From an uncultured Idiomarina sp. (lineage in GTDB: Bacteria > Pseudomonadota > Gammaproteobacteria > Enterobacterales > Alteromonadaceae): a stretch of 64,000 bases of DNA. Below are positions 17,775 to 25,882 of the stretch, one piece after another. Under the pieces are notes generated by a model. That model was given only the letters and a program-made list of their open reading frames with translations, had not been told where the DNA came from and searched no databases. The stretch covers positions 23,142-87,141 of the forward strand of contig CAMPHF010000012.1 in assembly GCA_946885915.1 (NCBI GenBank), read 5' to 3'. Position 1 is the first letter of the stretch. Every line of letters begins with the position of its first letter. A program made the position numbers and the translations under genes.

Positions 17775-18941
17775 ATGAAAATTGCAGTAGCAGGGACAGG
17801 CTATGTTGGGCTTTCCAACGCCGTGTTGATTTCACAACATCATAAGGTGGTGGCGGTAGATATTAATGCAAAGCGTGTAGATATGGTAAACGCGCGCCGC
17901 TCACCTATTGAAGATAAGGAAATTTTGGCGTTTTTGGCAGAGCGTGATTTGCAGTTAACTGCGACGTTAGATAAAGCCGCAGCCTACCGCGACGCCGATT
18001 TCGTGATCATCGCCACTCCCACCGATTACGATCCGCAAACCAACTACTTTAATACTTCGTCGGTAGAGGCCGTTATTGGCGATGTGTTAGCGGTGAACCC
18101 TAACGCGGTAATGGTAATTAAAAGCACGGTGCCGGTTGGGTTTACTGCCGGTGCGCGTGAGCAATTCGGCACCGATAACATTATTTTCTCGCCAGAGTTT
18201 TTGCGCGAAGGGCGGGCGTTATACGATAACTTACACCCTTCACGTATTATTGTGGGCGAGCGCTCGGAGCGGGCTTCGCAATTTGCCTCGCTGTTGCTTG
18301 AGGGCGCGGTAACTAAAGAAGTACCGGTATTATTTACCGACTCTACCGAAGCTGAAGCTATTAAGTTATTTGCCAATACCTACTTGGCCATGCGAGTAGC
18401 TTACTTTAACGAGTTAGATTCCTATGCGGAAACCCATGGCCTAGATACGCGTCAGATTATTGATGGTGTGTGTTTAGATCCGCGGATTGGCGCGCACTAT
18501 AATAATCCGTCGTTTGGTTATGGTGGCTATTGCTTACCGAAAGATACCAAGCAACTGCTGGCTAACTATGAAGATGTGCCACAAACACTTATTCGCGCCA
18601 TTGTAGACGCAAACGCTACCCGCAAAGATTTTGTCGCCAATGCCATCATCGCGCGCAAACCGAAAGTGGTCGGTATTTATCGGTTGGTGATGAAGCATGG
18701 CTCGGATAACTTTCGGGCCTCTGCTGTGCAAGGCGTGATGAAGCGTATAAAAGCCAAAGGCATTGAAGTGGTGGTGTATGAGCCGGTACTGCCGGATTCT
18801 GAGTTTTATAACTCCCGCGTTATTCGCGACTTAGCTGAGTTTAAACGCTTAAGCTGTGTGATTGTTTCAAACCGTTTGGCAGAAGAGTTATTGGATGTGG
18901 CCGGTAAAGTCTACACCCGAGATATCTTTAATTCAGATTAA
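17775..18941 (+). CDS. ugd: UDP-glucose 6-dehydrogenase
   Basis: Oxidises UDP-glucose to UDP-glucuronate with two NAD+, supplying acidic sugar for surface polysaccharide. At 388 aa it has the same length as E. coli Ugd and follows it closely throughout. Landmarks are the NAD-binding N-terminus [20 protein letters not shown], the segment [20 protein letters not shown], and the catalytic-cysteine motif [17 protein letters not shown] (about 245-262). It lies after the polysaccharide locus but is separated from it by a REP element, so it may be transcribed on its own. Composition matches the host genome. Confidence 0.97.
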   Translation: MKIAVAGTGYVGLSNAVLISQHHKVVAVDINAKRVDMVNARRSPIEDKEILAFLAERDLQLTATLDKAAAYRDADFVIIATPTDYDPQTNYFNTSSVEAVIGDVLAVNPNAVMVIKSTVPVGFTAGAREQFGTDNIIFSPEFLREGRALYDNLHPSRIIVGERSERASQFASLLLEGAVTKEVPVLFTDSTEAEAIKLFANTYLAMRVAYFNELDSYAETHGLDTRQIIDGVCLDPRIGAHYNNPSFGYGGYCLPKDTKQLLANYEDVPQTLIRAIVDANATRKDFVANAIIARKPKVVGIYRLVMKHGSDNFRASAVQGVMKRIKAKGIEVVVYEPVLPDSEFYNSRVIRDLAEFKRLSCVIVSNRLAEELLDVAGKVYTRDIFNSD

Positions 18942-18988
18942 TACGGCCTTAATGTTACCGATTTGAGCCGCTCCAGCAGCATTTAATT

Positions 18989-19009
18989 TTGTAACCTCAA
19001 GGGTTACAA
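18989..19009. promoter_or_regulatory. Perfect inverted repeat upstream of cysD
   Basis: TTGTAACC (18989-18996) and GGTTACAA (19002-19009) form a perfect 8-bp inverted repeat with a 5-bp spacer, about 36 bp before the cysD start. A TACAAT hexamer (19005-19010) overlaps the right arm and could be a -10 element. An operator or a small hairpin would both fit; no known regulator is assigned. Confidence 0.35.
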
Positions 19010-19044
19010 TAAACGCAATTTAAAAGACAAGGCAGTTGATTGAA

Positions 19045-19953
19045 ATGAACCAACACCGACTAACCCACCTAAAAGCCCTCGAAAACGAATCGATTCAGAT
19101 TTTCCGAGAAGTTGCCGCGGAGTTTGAGAAGCCCGTCATGCTTTATTCGGTTGGTAAAGATTCTTCTGTGCTTCTGCATTTAGCGCGCAAAGCTTTCTAC
19201 CCAGGCCCAATTCCGTTTCCGCTGATGCACGTAGATACAACGTGGAAATTCAAGGAGATGATCGCATTTCGTGACCGTATGGCAAAAGAGTATGGCTTTG
19301 AGCTAATAACTCACTCGAATCCTGAAGGCATAGAGCGGGGCGTAGGGCCCTTCACCCATGGTAGTGCGAAGCACACTGATATCATGAAGACCCAAGCTTT
19401 GAAGCAGGCGCTCAACAAATATAAGTTTGATGCGGCATTTGGGGGCGCGCGTCGTGATGAAGAGAAATCGCGAGCGAAGGAGCGTGTGTATTCGTTCCGC
19501 GACAAAAATCACCGTTGGGACCCAAAGAATCAACGACCGGAGCTTTGGAGTATTTTCAATGGTAAGGTTGATAAAGGTGAAAGTATTCGTGTGTTCCCTT
19601 TATCGAACTGGACCGAGTTAGATATCTGGCAATACATCTACCTGGAAAACATTCAGATTCCTGAGCTGTATTTCGCCAAAGAACGGCCTGTGGTTGAGCG
19701 TGATGGCACTTTAATTATGGTTGATGATGAGCGTATGCCGCTTGAGCCTGGCGAGACACCACAAATGAAGATGGTTCGCTTCCGTACCTTGGGCTGCTAT
19801 CCATTGACGGGTGCGGTGGAATCAACAGCCGCGACATTACCGGACATTATTCAGGAAATGCTGTTGACGAAGACTTCTGAGCGTCAAGGGCGAGTGATAG
19901 ATCACGACAGCGCCGGTTCTATGGAGAAGAAAAAAATGGAGGGCTATTTCTAA
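19045..19953 (+). CDS. cysD: Sulfate adenylyltransferase subunit 2
   Basis: Small catalytic subunit of ATP sulfurylase, which makes adenosine 5'-phosphosulfate from ATP and sulfate together with CysN. It carries the PP-loop motif [20 protein letters not shown] (about 32-51), the [16 protein letters not shown] segment (about 138-153) and the C-terminal [20 protein letters not shown]. The ATG at 19045 gives 302 aa and an N-terminus [16 protein letters not shown] aligned with E. coli CysD; an in-frame TTG 9 bp upstream is less likely. The stop overlaps the cysN start by one base. First gene of a PAPS-synthesis operon that lacks cysH/cysIJ. Confidence 0.97.
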   Translation: MNQHRLTHLKALENESIQIFREVAAEFEKPVMLYSVGKDSSVLLHLARKAFYPGPIPFPLMHVDTTWKFKEMIAFRDRMAKEYGFELITHSNPEGIERGVGPFTHGSAKHTDIMKTQALKQALNKYKFDAAFGGARRDEEKSRAKERVYSFRDKNHRWDPKNQRPELWSIFNGKVDKGESIRVFPLSNWTELDIWQYIYLENIQIPELYFAKERPVVERDGTLIMVDDERMPLEPGETPQMKMVRFRTLGCYPLTGAVESTAATLPDIIQEMLLTKTSERQGRVIDHDSAGSMEKKKMEGYF

Positions 19954-21371
19954 TGAGCCACGCTAGCCCGTTAATTGAAAAGGATATTTTAGAGTACTTG
20001 CAGCAGCACGAGAACAAAGAGCTGTTGCGTTTTATTACCTGCGGTAGTGTTGATGATGGTAAAAGCACGTTGATCGGGCGCTTGTTGCACGACAGCAAAA
20101 TGATTTTTGAAGACCAGTTAGCCGCCATTACTGAAGACAGTAAAAAATCTGGAACCCAAGGTGAACGTGTTGATTTGGCGCTCTTGGTAGATGGCCTGCA
20201 ATCAGAACGAGAACAGGGCATTACGATTGACGTTGCCTACCGATACTTTTCGACGGACAAACGCAAGTTTATTATTGCTGATACTCCGGGGCACGAGCAG
20301 TACACGCGAAACATGGCCACCGGCGCGTCTACCTGTGATTTAGCGATCATCTTGATTGATGCCAAACGCGGCGTCCAAACGCAAACACGTCGTCATAGCT
20401 TTATCTGCTCATTATTAGGCATCAAGCATGTGATTGTAGCTGTAAATAAAATGGACTTAGTTGATTACTCGCAAGAGCGGTACAAAGAAATCCAAGCAGA
20501 TTACCTGAAGCTCGCCGGTAGCTTAGATATTCCCGACATCAGGTTTGTTCCGATTTCAGCTCTTGAAGGCGACAATGTGGTCAACCCTTCAGAGAAGATG
20601 TCGTGGTTCCGTGGCTCACCTTTGATGCAGTACCTCGAAACCACTGAGATTGATTTGCCACAAGACACCGACGAGTTTCGTTTCCCAGTGCAATTGGTTT
20701 CGCGTCCAAACTCTGATTTCCGTGGTTTTCAGGGCACTATATCCTCCGGAAGCATAAAATTAGGTGATACGGTTCGAGCCTTACCATCGGGCAAGCTAAG
20801 TACCATTAAAGAAATTGTTACCTTTGATGGCAATTTGCAAGAAGCCTTTGCTCCGATGGCTGTTACCCTGACCCTAAATGATGAAATTGATATTAGCCGT
20901 GGCGACATGATTGTGCGTAAAGACAATATTCCGCACACTTCATCACGTATGCGCGCCAAAGTGGTGTGGATGCACGAGCAAGCGTTAGAGGCCCATCGTG
21001 AGTACTACATTAAGTTTGCTTGCAAGTTAACCCGCGGTGAAATTACGACTGTGCATCATCGTATTGATGTAAACACTCTAGCTGAGCAAGATGCCGGTAA
21101 GCTTGAACTGAACGAAATTGGTTTAGTCGATTTGCAAATTGCTGAGCCGGTGGTATTTGATGCTTATCAAAAGAACAAGCAAACCGGTGCCTTTATTATT
21201 ATTGACCGACTCTCCAATGTGACAGTTGGTGCCGGTATGATCGACGAGGCGCTGACTGAAAGCGACAATAAAGTTCTTCCGGCTGAGTTCAGCGAGTTTG
21301 AGTTAGAGTTTAACGCATTGGTTCGTAAGCACTTCCCGCATTGGGGTGCTAAAGACCTTCGTAAGCTTTAA
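19953..21371 (+). CDS. cysN: Sulfate adenylyltransferase subunit 1 (GTPase)
   Basis: GTP-hydrolysing subunit that drives APS formation by CysD. The 472-aa protein has an EF-Tu-like GTPase domain: [20 protein letters not shown] (P-loop, about 29-48), [17 protein letters not shown] (about 109-125) and NKMDLVDYS (about 164-172). Translation-factor-like beta-barrel domains follow. It stands alone, without a fused CysC kinase, because cysC is a separate gene two positions downstream. Length is close to E. coli CysN (475 aa). Coupled to cysD by a 1-bp overlap. Confidence 0.97.
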   Translation: MSHASPLIEKDILEYLQQHENKELLRFITCGSVDDGKSTLIGRLLHDSKMIFEDQLAAITEDSKKSGTQGERVDLALLVDGLQSEREQGITIDVAYRYFSTDKRKFIIADTPGHEQYTRNMATGASTCDLAIILIDAKRGVQTQTRRHSFICSLLGIKHVIVAVNKMDLVDYSQERYKEIQADYLKLAGSLDIPDIRFVPISALEGDNVVNPSEKMSWFRGSPLMQYLETTEIDLPQDTDEFRFPVQLVSRPNSDFRGFQGTISSGSIKLGDTVRALPSGKLSTIKEIVTFDGNLQEAFAPMAVTLTLNDEIDISRGDMIVRKDNIPHTSSRMRAKVVWMHEQALEAHREYYIKFACKLTRGEITTVHHRIDVNTLAEQDAGKLELNEIGLVDLQIAEPVVFDAYQKNKQTGAFIIIDRLSNVTVGAGMIDEALTESDNKVLPAEFSEFELEFNALVRKHFPHWGAKDLRKL

Positions 21372-21383
21372 GTTGCACTCACC

Positions 21384-23123
21384 ATGACTTTAGCGGCGGC
21401 TGCCTTAGTCGGCCTTATCATGGTAATGATCGCGCTGCTGGTTCGCTTCCAGCAGCGTGCGTCAGCAATTTTCGCGGCTGCAATGTTGATTACGGTCGCC
21501 TGTGGTTGGGTTTCGGAGTTAAACTTACTTAGAAATGCAGCAAATCCGGGGCTAATGACGCTGGTGATGCTGATTTTAGTGTCTTTTGCTCTTGAAAAGA
21601 CCGCCTTGCTCCGTCGTGTTTCACGCTTTTTGTTTAGCAAGTCTGAATCGGCAAGTTTGGTGAAGACGATTGGCGTATCGGCGCTGGCATCTTCGGTTTT
21701 GAATAACACGGCTGTGGTTGCTGCGCTCTTGAACGCGGTGCGTAATAACCGCTATGTTCCTCCGTCTCGGCTACTTATCCCGCTCTCCTTTTCAGCAATT
21801 ATGGGCGGCACCCTTACCCTGATCGGCACCTCCACAAATCTAATCGTGAACTCTATGTTTACGGATACTGGACATGCTGGGTTTCGCTTTTTTGATTTCA
21901 CTTTGGTGGGATTAATCGTGTTACTTGGGGGGAGTTTGGTGCTGTTCATTACCGCGCGTTGGTTACCGCGTCAGGTAGATGAGAAATCAGAGTCTACGCA
22001 GTATTACCTTGAAGCCAAGTTGAGTGACAACTCGCCATTGGTAGGTAAACACGTTGAAGAGGCTGGTTTGCGGCACTTAGAAGATTTGTTTTTGACCGAA
22101 ATTATTCGCGCGGATGGCAGTGAAGTGATTCGTCCTGTTGCGCGTTACGACGTGTTACAAGCTGGCGATAAATTGCTATTTACTGGTGATGTGAGCAAAG
22201 TCAAAGTCCTGAATCAGTTTCCCGGTCTCAGCTTGTTTGCCGATGACAGCGGCTTGGCGACTCATAAGCTCACCGAGGTCATTGTTAAAGAAGAATCGGT
22301 ATTGATTGGCAAAGCCTTAAAACAAACAGGGTTTCGTGCGCGTTTTGATGCTGCTGTAGTGGCGATTCGGCGTGATGGTCATCGCTTAACCGGTAAACTC
22401 GGCGATGTGCAGTTGCAAGCTGGTGATTTCCTATTATTAGCGACTGGTCCTGATTTCGCGTCGCGTACTAACTTATCGAAGAACTTTTATGTGCTTTCGG
22501 GCATGCAGCCGGATAATGTGCTTAGCGGTTGGCGGGAGCGGGTCACCATATGGGGCTTTGTCGCTATGATCGTTGGCACTGTAGTGACCGGAAGCTCGCT
22601 TTTCATGGGGGTATTGTTTTTACTCGCATTACTCCTGGTTACGGGGTGTTTGAATTTAAACGAGATCAAGCGCCGTTTTCCAATTGAAATTTGGTTGATC
22701 GTGACTAGTGCGCTCTGCATCGCAAATGCTCTTGAATCCACTGGGTTGGCCGCGGCGCTGACCCACTTTGCGGGTACGCAGCTAGGCGGCTACACGCCTT
22801 ATGTGGCATTTATTGGTGTCTATTTGCTAACGTACATTCTAACGGAGCTGGTCACTAATAATGCTGCGGCGGCCTTGATGTTTCCTGTCGGTTATAGCTT
22901 GGCTATAGGTATGGGAATTGACCCATTCCCGATGGTTATGGGTATTGCTTTTGCGGCTTCAGCAAGCTTTGTCACGCCGTATGGCTATCAAACCAACTTG
23001 ATGGTGTTTAACGCCGCCAATTATAAACTGAAACACTTTGTATTGATTGGTGCGCCTGTGGCGATTACCTATAATGTTTTAACCATTATCGCCGTGCCGT
23101 TTTTCTTTCCGTTTTATAACTAG
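21384..23123 (+). CDS. SLC13-family permease with TrkA-C (RCK_C) domains
   Basis: Membrane transporter of 579 aa from the divalent anion:sodium symporter/ArsB-like superfamily. N-terminal membrane helices (about 1-190) include SSVLNNTAVVAALLNAVRNN and IMGGTLTLIGTSTNLIVNSM, the conserved helical-hairpin motifs. Two soluble TrkA-C-type domains occupy about 205-365, and a second membrane half contains TELVTNNAAAALMFPVGYSL and SASFVTPYGYQTNLMVFNAA. Its place between cysN and cysC, 12 bp after cysN, strongly suggests sulfate uptake for PAPS synthesis. Members of this family are often found in sulfate-assimilation operons. Substrate is inferred from context. Confidence 0.88.
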   Translation: MTLAAAALVGLIMVMIALLVRFQQRASAIFAAAMLITVACGWVSELNLLRNAANPGLMTLVMLILVSFALEKTALLRRVSRFLFSKSESASLVKTIGVSALASSVLNNTAVVAALLNAVRNNRYVPPSRLLIPLSFSAIMGGTLTLIGTSTNLIVNSMFTDTGHAGFRFFDFTLVGLIVLLGGSLVLFITARWLPRQVDEKSESTQYYLEAKLSDNSPLVGKHVEEAGLRHLEDLFLTEIIRADGSEVIRPVARYDVLQAGDKLLFTGDVSKVKVLNQFPGLSLFADDSGLATHKLTEVIVKEESVLIGKALKQTGFRARFDAAVVAIRRDGHRLTGKLGDVQLQAGDFLLLATGPDFASRTNLSKNFYVLSGMQPDNVLSGWRERVTIWGFVAMIVGTVVTGSSLFMGVLFLLALLLVTGCLNLNEIKRRFPIEIWLIVTSALCIANALESTGLAAALTHFAGTQLGGYTPYVAFIGVYLLTYILTELVTNNAAAALMFPVGYSLAIGMGIDPFPMVMGIAFAASASFVTPYGYQTNLMVFNAANYKLKHFVLIGAPVAITYNVLTIIAVPFFFPFYN

Positions 23124-23138
23124 AATTGACCATAAATC

Positions 23139-23762
23139 ATGTCAAATACCTCGAAACAAAACTCGCCGAATGTTGACATTGTTTGGCATGCTGCCGCGGT
23201 ATCTCACGCTGACCGCGTAGGTCGTAATGGCCATCAACCTTGTGTGCTGTGGTATACAGGGTTAAGTGGCTCGGGCAAGAGCACTATTGCCAATGCGGTT
23301 GACCGCAAACTTTTTGAGCTTGGTTGTTACACTTATTTGCTGGATGGTGACAATGTTCGCCACGGACTAAATCAGGATCTGGGCTTTGATGATGTTTCGC
23401 GAGTTGAGAATATTCGTCGCATCACCGAGGTTGCACGCTTGTTTGTGGATGCCGGTTTGATTGTCGGTACAGCTTTTATTTCACCTTTTATAGCAGACCG
23501 TAAGCAAGCGCGTGAATTGGCCGGACAGCATTTTATTGAAGTCTTCATCGATACGCCGTTGGAGATTTGCGAGCAACGAGACCCCAAGGGGTTGTACAAG
23601 AAAGCTCGCGCTGGTGATATTCCCCACTTTACAGGTATTAGTTCGCCCTATGAGGCGCCAGAAGCACCCGAAATTCACGTTCGCACCGCCGAGCTAAGCA
23701 TCGAGCAGGCTGCTCAACAGATCGTCGATTACCTAGTTCATACGGGTATTGTTGTTCCATGA
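23139..23762 (+). CDS. cysC: Adenylyl-sulfate kinase
   Basis: Phosphorylates APS at the 3' hydroxyl to give PAPS, the donor for sulfotransferases. The 207-aa protein has the Walker A motif [20 protein letters not shown] (about 38-57), the [15 protein letters not shown] segment (about 69-83) and the [15 protein letters not shown] lid region (about 113-127). [20 protein letters not shown] (about 148-167) is also characteristic. It follows the SLC13 gene by 15 bp and overlaps cysQ by 4 bp, so PAPS production and PAP disposal are translationally linked. The start codon has only a weak ribosome-binding site. Confidence 0.97.
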   Translation: MSNTSKQNSPNVDIVWHAAAVSHADRVGRNGHQPCVLWYTGLSGSGKSTIANAVDRKLFELGCYTYLLDGDNVRHGLNQDLGFDDVSRVENIRRITEVARLFVDAGLIVGTAFISPFIADRKQARELAGQHFIEVFIDTPLEICEQRDPKGLYKKARAGDIPHFTGISSPYEAPEAPEIHVRTAELSIEQAAQQIVDYLVHTGIVVP

Positions 23763-24541
23763 CGATGAAGGACTATTTGATGATTTCTCAAACGAACATG
23801 GCGGAAGTAAAAGCAATTGCTCGGGAAGCTGGGCACGCCATTATGAAAATATACACCACCGATGATTTTGGGGTGGCGTTTAAAGATGATGATTCGCCCT
23901 TAACCCGAGCCGATATGGCGGCCCATGAGTTAATTGTGGCTGGCTTGGAAAAGCTGAAGTTGGGTTATCCGATTTTATCCGAGGAATCGGCCGAAATTGA
24001 TTGGGATACGCGCAAAAGCTGGGATACTTATTGGTTAGTAGACCCCCTTGATGGCACCAAAGAATTCATTAAGCAAAATGGTGAATTTACGGTAAACATT
24101 GCGCTTATTCATGAGGGAGAGCCAGTATTCGGGGTGGTGTATGCTCCGGCGTTGAGCGATTTATATTGGGGTTGTTCATTGCCACAGCAGCGCCAAGCGC
24201 AATGTAACGATGTGGATATTAAGGTGGTTAAACCCGCCAAGCCGCTGCGGGTGGTAGGTTCGCGTTCGCATGCGGCGCCAGAGCTGCAGGCTTATTTAGA
24301 CGGTTTAAATACCTCCTACGATATGGTGCCGATGGGCAGCTCGCTTAAAATTTGCCTGGTGGCGGCGGGTAAAGCTGACTTGTATCCGCGCTTGGGACCG
24401 ACTTCGGAATGGGATACGGCCGCAGCGCATGCGGTTGCTTTAGGTGCTGGCGCTCAGGTGCTGGAATTCGAGTCGGGCCAGCCGCTACGTTACAACCAAA
24501 AAGCCTCGCTGCTAAACCCACACTTCATCGTAAAAGCCTAA
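23759..24541 (+). CDS. cysQ: 3'(2'),5'-bisphosphate nucleotidase
   Basis: Magnesium-dependent phosphatase that converts PAP, the by-product of every sulfotransferase reaction, to AMP. The inositol-monophosphatase fold is shown by [12 protein letters not shown] (about 75-86) and [20 protein letters not shown] (about 91-110), the metal-binding signature. [20 protein letters not shown] (about 206-225) is the second signature. Length is 260 aa from the ATG at 23759; a later in-frame ATG at 23780 would give a shorter protein closer to the usual 246 aa. It is the last gene of the cysDN-SLC13-cysCQ operon and is followed at once by REP repeats. Confidence 0.95.
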   Translation: MTMKDYLMISQTNMAEVKAIAREAGHAIMKIYTTDDFGVAFKDDDSPLTRADMAAHELIVAGLEKLKLGYPILSEESAEIDWDTRKSWDTYWLVDPLDGTKEFIKQNGEFTVNIALIHEGEPVFGVVYAPALSDLYWGCSLPQQRQAQCNDVDIKVVKPAKPLRVVGSRSHAAPELQAYLDGLNTSYDMVPMGSSLKICLVAAGKADLYPRLGPTSEWDTAAAHAVALGAGAQVLEFESGQPLRYNQKASLLNPHFIVKA

Positions 24542-24546
24542 GCTGC

Positions 24547-24710
24547 GTAGCCTGCCGTTATTACGGATGTAGCCTGCCGTTATTACGTCAGGTGAGATGC
24601 CCGGATTTGCAGCGTTGCAGTAGCCTGACGTTATTACGTCAGGTGAGGTGCCGAATTAAACGGTGGTGCATACCCCATAGATCGCACCTGATGCGATAGC
24701 ATCAGGCTAC
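24547..24710 (+). repeat. REP/BIME cluster: three forward REPs and one inverted REP
   Basis: Forward GTAG-hairpin units begin at 24547 (truncated), 24569 and 24620. An inverted unit ends in CTAC at 24710 (stem CCTGATGC, loop GATA, stem GCATCAGG). The first two forward units are near-copies 22 bp apart, suggesting a local duplication. The inverted unit runs into the 3' end of higA, supplying its last two codons and stop. Together these fill the gap between cysQ and higA. Confidence 0.88.
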
Positions 24711-24998
24711 ATTTATTAATTTCTCGACGACTGGTTTTTGCTTATTTTCGGCAATCCATGCGTCGTAATTCGCTTGAAGATTTATCCAGACGGCCACATT
24801 ACTATCAATTGATAAAGCAATCCGTTGAGCTATTTCAGGTGTGCATGGGGTATGCCCATTACAAAAGTTGCTCATTGTGGTTCGCGAAAGACCCAAAGCT
24901 CGTGCGGCGCGCGAAACTGATATCTTATTTTCTTCAAGCACTTGCGTGCGAAAAACAATCCCCGGATGAATCGGGTTTCGTGTCATTTTGGTTTTCAT
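24702..24998 (-). CDS. higA: HigA-family antitoxin (XRE-type helix-turn-helix)
   Basis: Antitoxin of 98 aa that would bind and neutralise HigB and repress the operon. The N-terminal part TRNPIHPGIVFRTQVLEENK is characteristic of HigA. The helix-turn-helix is SRAARALGLSRTTMSNFCNG (about 29-48), and a C-terminal NVAVWINLQANYDAW segment follows. The ATG at 24998 is preferred because AAGG lies about 5 bp upstream; an in-frame GTG two codons earlier is possible. It lies 31 bp downstream of higB on the same strand, the toxin-first order usual for higBA. Its last codons GTA GCC TGA lie within a REP sequence. Confidence 0.92.
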   Translation of the reverse strand: MKTKMTRNPIHPGIVFRTQVLEENKISVSRAARALGLSRTTMSNFCNGHTPCTPEIAQRIALSIDSNVAVWINLQANYDAWIAENKQKPVVEKLINVA

Positions 24999-25029
24999 AA
25001 GCACCTTAACTTAATCGACAGTGTCTAAA

Positions 25030-25338
25030 TTAGTGTTTCGATTTCAATTGCTTGCCATGATAGTCGCGATAATCAACGAGCACAGCGCCATCGCTTGTTA
25101 GTTCAAAGGTTATTCTCCAGTTCCCGCTCACTTTTAGCGAGTACATTCCTTTTGCGCTGCCCTTTTTATGATCGAAGTTGGTACCAAAAATAGCTCTGAG
25201 ATCTCGTGGCTGATGTGACGCCTGCAATACATCTAATATAGTGAGGACTTTGATAGTATGAGCTTGTTGTATTCCACTATTATCGCCGTTGAAGTAAAGC
25301 TTTTTGAGGCCTTTATGAGCGAAGCTTTTAATAGCCAT
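25030..25338 (-). CDS. higB: HigB-family toxin (RelE/ParE-like mRNA interferase)
   Basis: Predicted ribosome-dependent endoribonuclease of 102 aa. The sequence AIKSFAHKGLKKLYFNGDNS, then FGTNFDHKKGSAKGMYSLKV and GNWRITFELTSDGAVLVDYR, matches the RelE-fold HigB family. The arginine in the WRITF strand and the DYRDYHG C-terminus are usual features. The open frame reaches 25443, but the ATG at 25338 gives the normal HigB length and N-terminus. Toxin and antitoxin genes are in operon order. The operon promoter would lie in 25339-25505. Confidence 0.92.
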   Translation of the reverse strand: MAIKSFAHKGLKKLYFNGDNSGIQQAHTIKVLTILDVLQASHQPRDLRAIFGTNFDHKKGSAKGMYSLKVSGNWRITFELTSDGAVLVDYRDYHGKQLKSKH

Positions 25339-25505
25339 AGTTTGCATTCTTTTGATGAAACTGTAAACCATTGATTTACAGTTTGAGTGGGTCTTGAATT
25401 GAATTTTAGTACAGTGCTTAGCGTAAATATGTAGGATAATCATGCATTTAACATGATTCTTTCGCCGTAATTAGATTGCGGCATGTGAGATACCTTAATC
25501 ATCGT

Positions 25506-25597
25506 GTAGCCTGACGGTATTACGTCAGGTGAGGTGCCCGGATTTGCATGGAGTGCATACCCCATAGGTCGCACCTGATGCGATAGCATCAGGCTAC
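25506..25597 (+). repeat. BIME: inverted pair of GTAG-type REP hairpins
   Basis: The forward REP starts with GTAG at 25506 and has stem CCTGACG/CGTCAGG. The inverted REP (stem CCTGATGC/GCATCAGG) ends with CTAC at 25597. The inner spacer shares GGATTTGCA with the next copy. Complete 92-bp unit, nearly identical to the one beginning at 25609. Confidence 0.9.
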
Positions 25598-25608
25598 TGC
25601 ATCATCGT

Positions 25609-25700
25609 GTAGCCTGACGTTATTACGTCAGGTGAGATGCTCGGATTTGCATTCGGTATATGCCTCGTAGATCGCACCTGATGCGATAGCATCAGGCTAC
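25609..25700 (+). repeat. BIME: second complete copy in tandem
   Basis: Same organisation and length (92 bp) as the preceding copy, separated from it by 11 bp. Outer ends GTAGCCTGA and TCAGGCTAC are inverted repeats, so the whole unit can also fold end to end. Tandem placement suggests recent amplification. Confidence 0.9.
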
Positions 25701-25882
25701 ACAGTCACATTAATATTTTGTTACAAACCGAAACATAATATTTGCACTATGGTTAAAAAATTGTTTACAGCATGAGTTAGTATCGGATGTGCGATATGGC
25801 TTACATGAAAGTAGGCCAATGGCTGACAACTGAACTCGAAGTTATTCGATGTTTACCGATAACAACAACGAGGAGTTTACTC

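Larger units (their letters stand above)
25339..25882. other. Intergenic region between higB and the protease gene
   Basis: This 544-bp gap carries the divergent promoter regions of higBA (minus) and the S8 protease (plus), separated by two complete BIME repeats (25506-25700). The stretch 25701-25882 is AT-rich and holds AGGAG (25871-25875), which fixes the protease start at 25883. No additional gene was recognised. Confidence 0.6.

Noticed and set aside
24409..24699. Plus-strand 96-codon frame after cysQ
   Set aside because: It overlaps the end of cysQ in another frame and then reads through REP repeats. It has no independent support.
25506..25700. Possible CRISPR-like repeat array
   Set aside because: The repeats are hairpin REPs in inverted pairs with similar, not unique, spacers, and there are no cas genes. 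They fit BIMEs.
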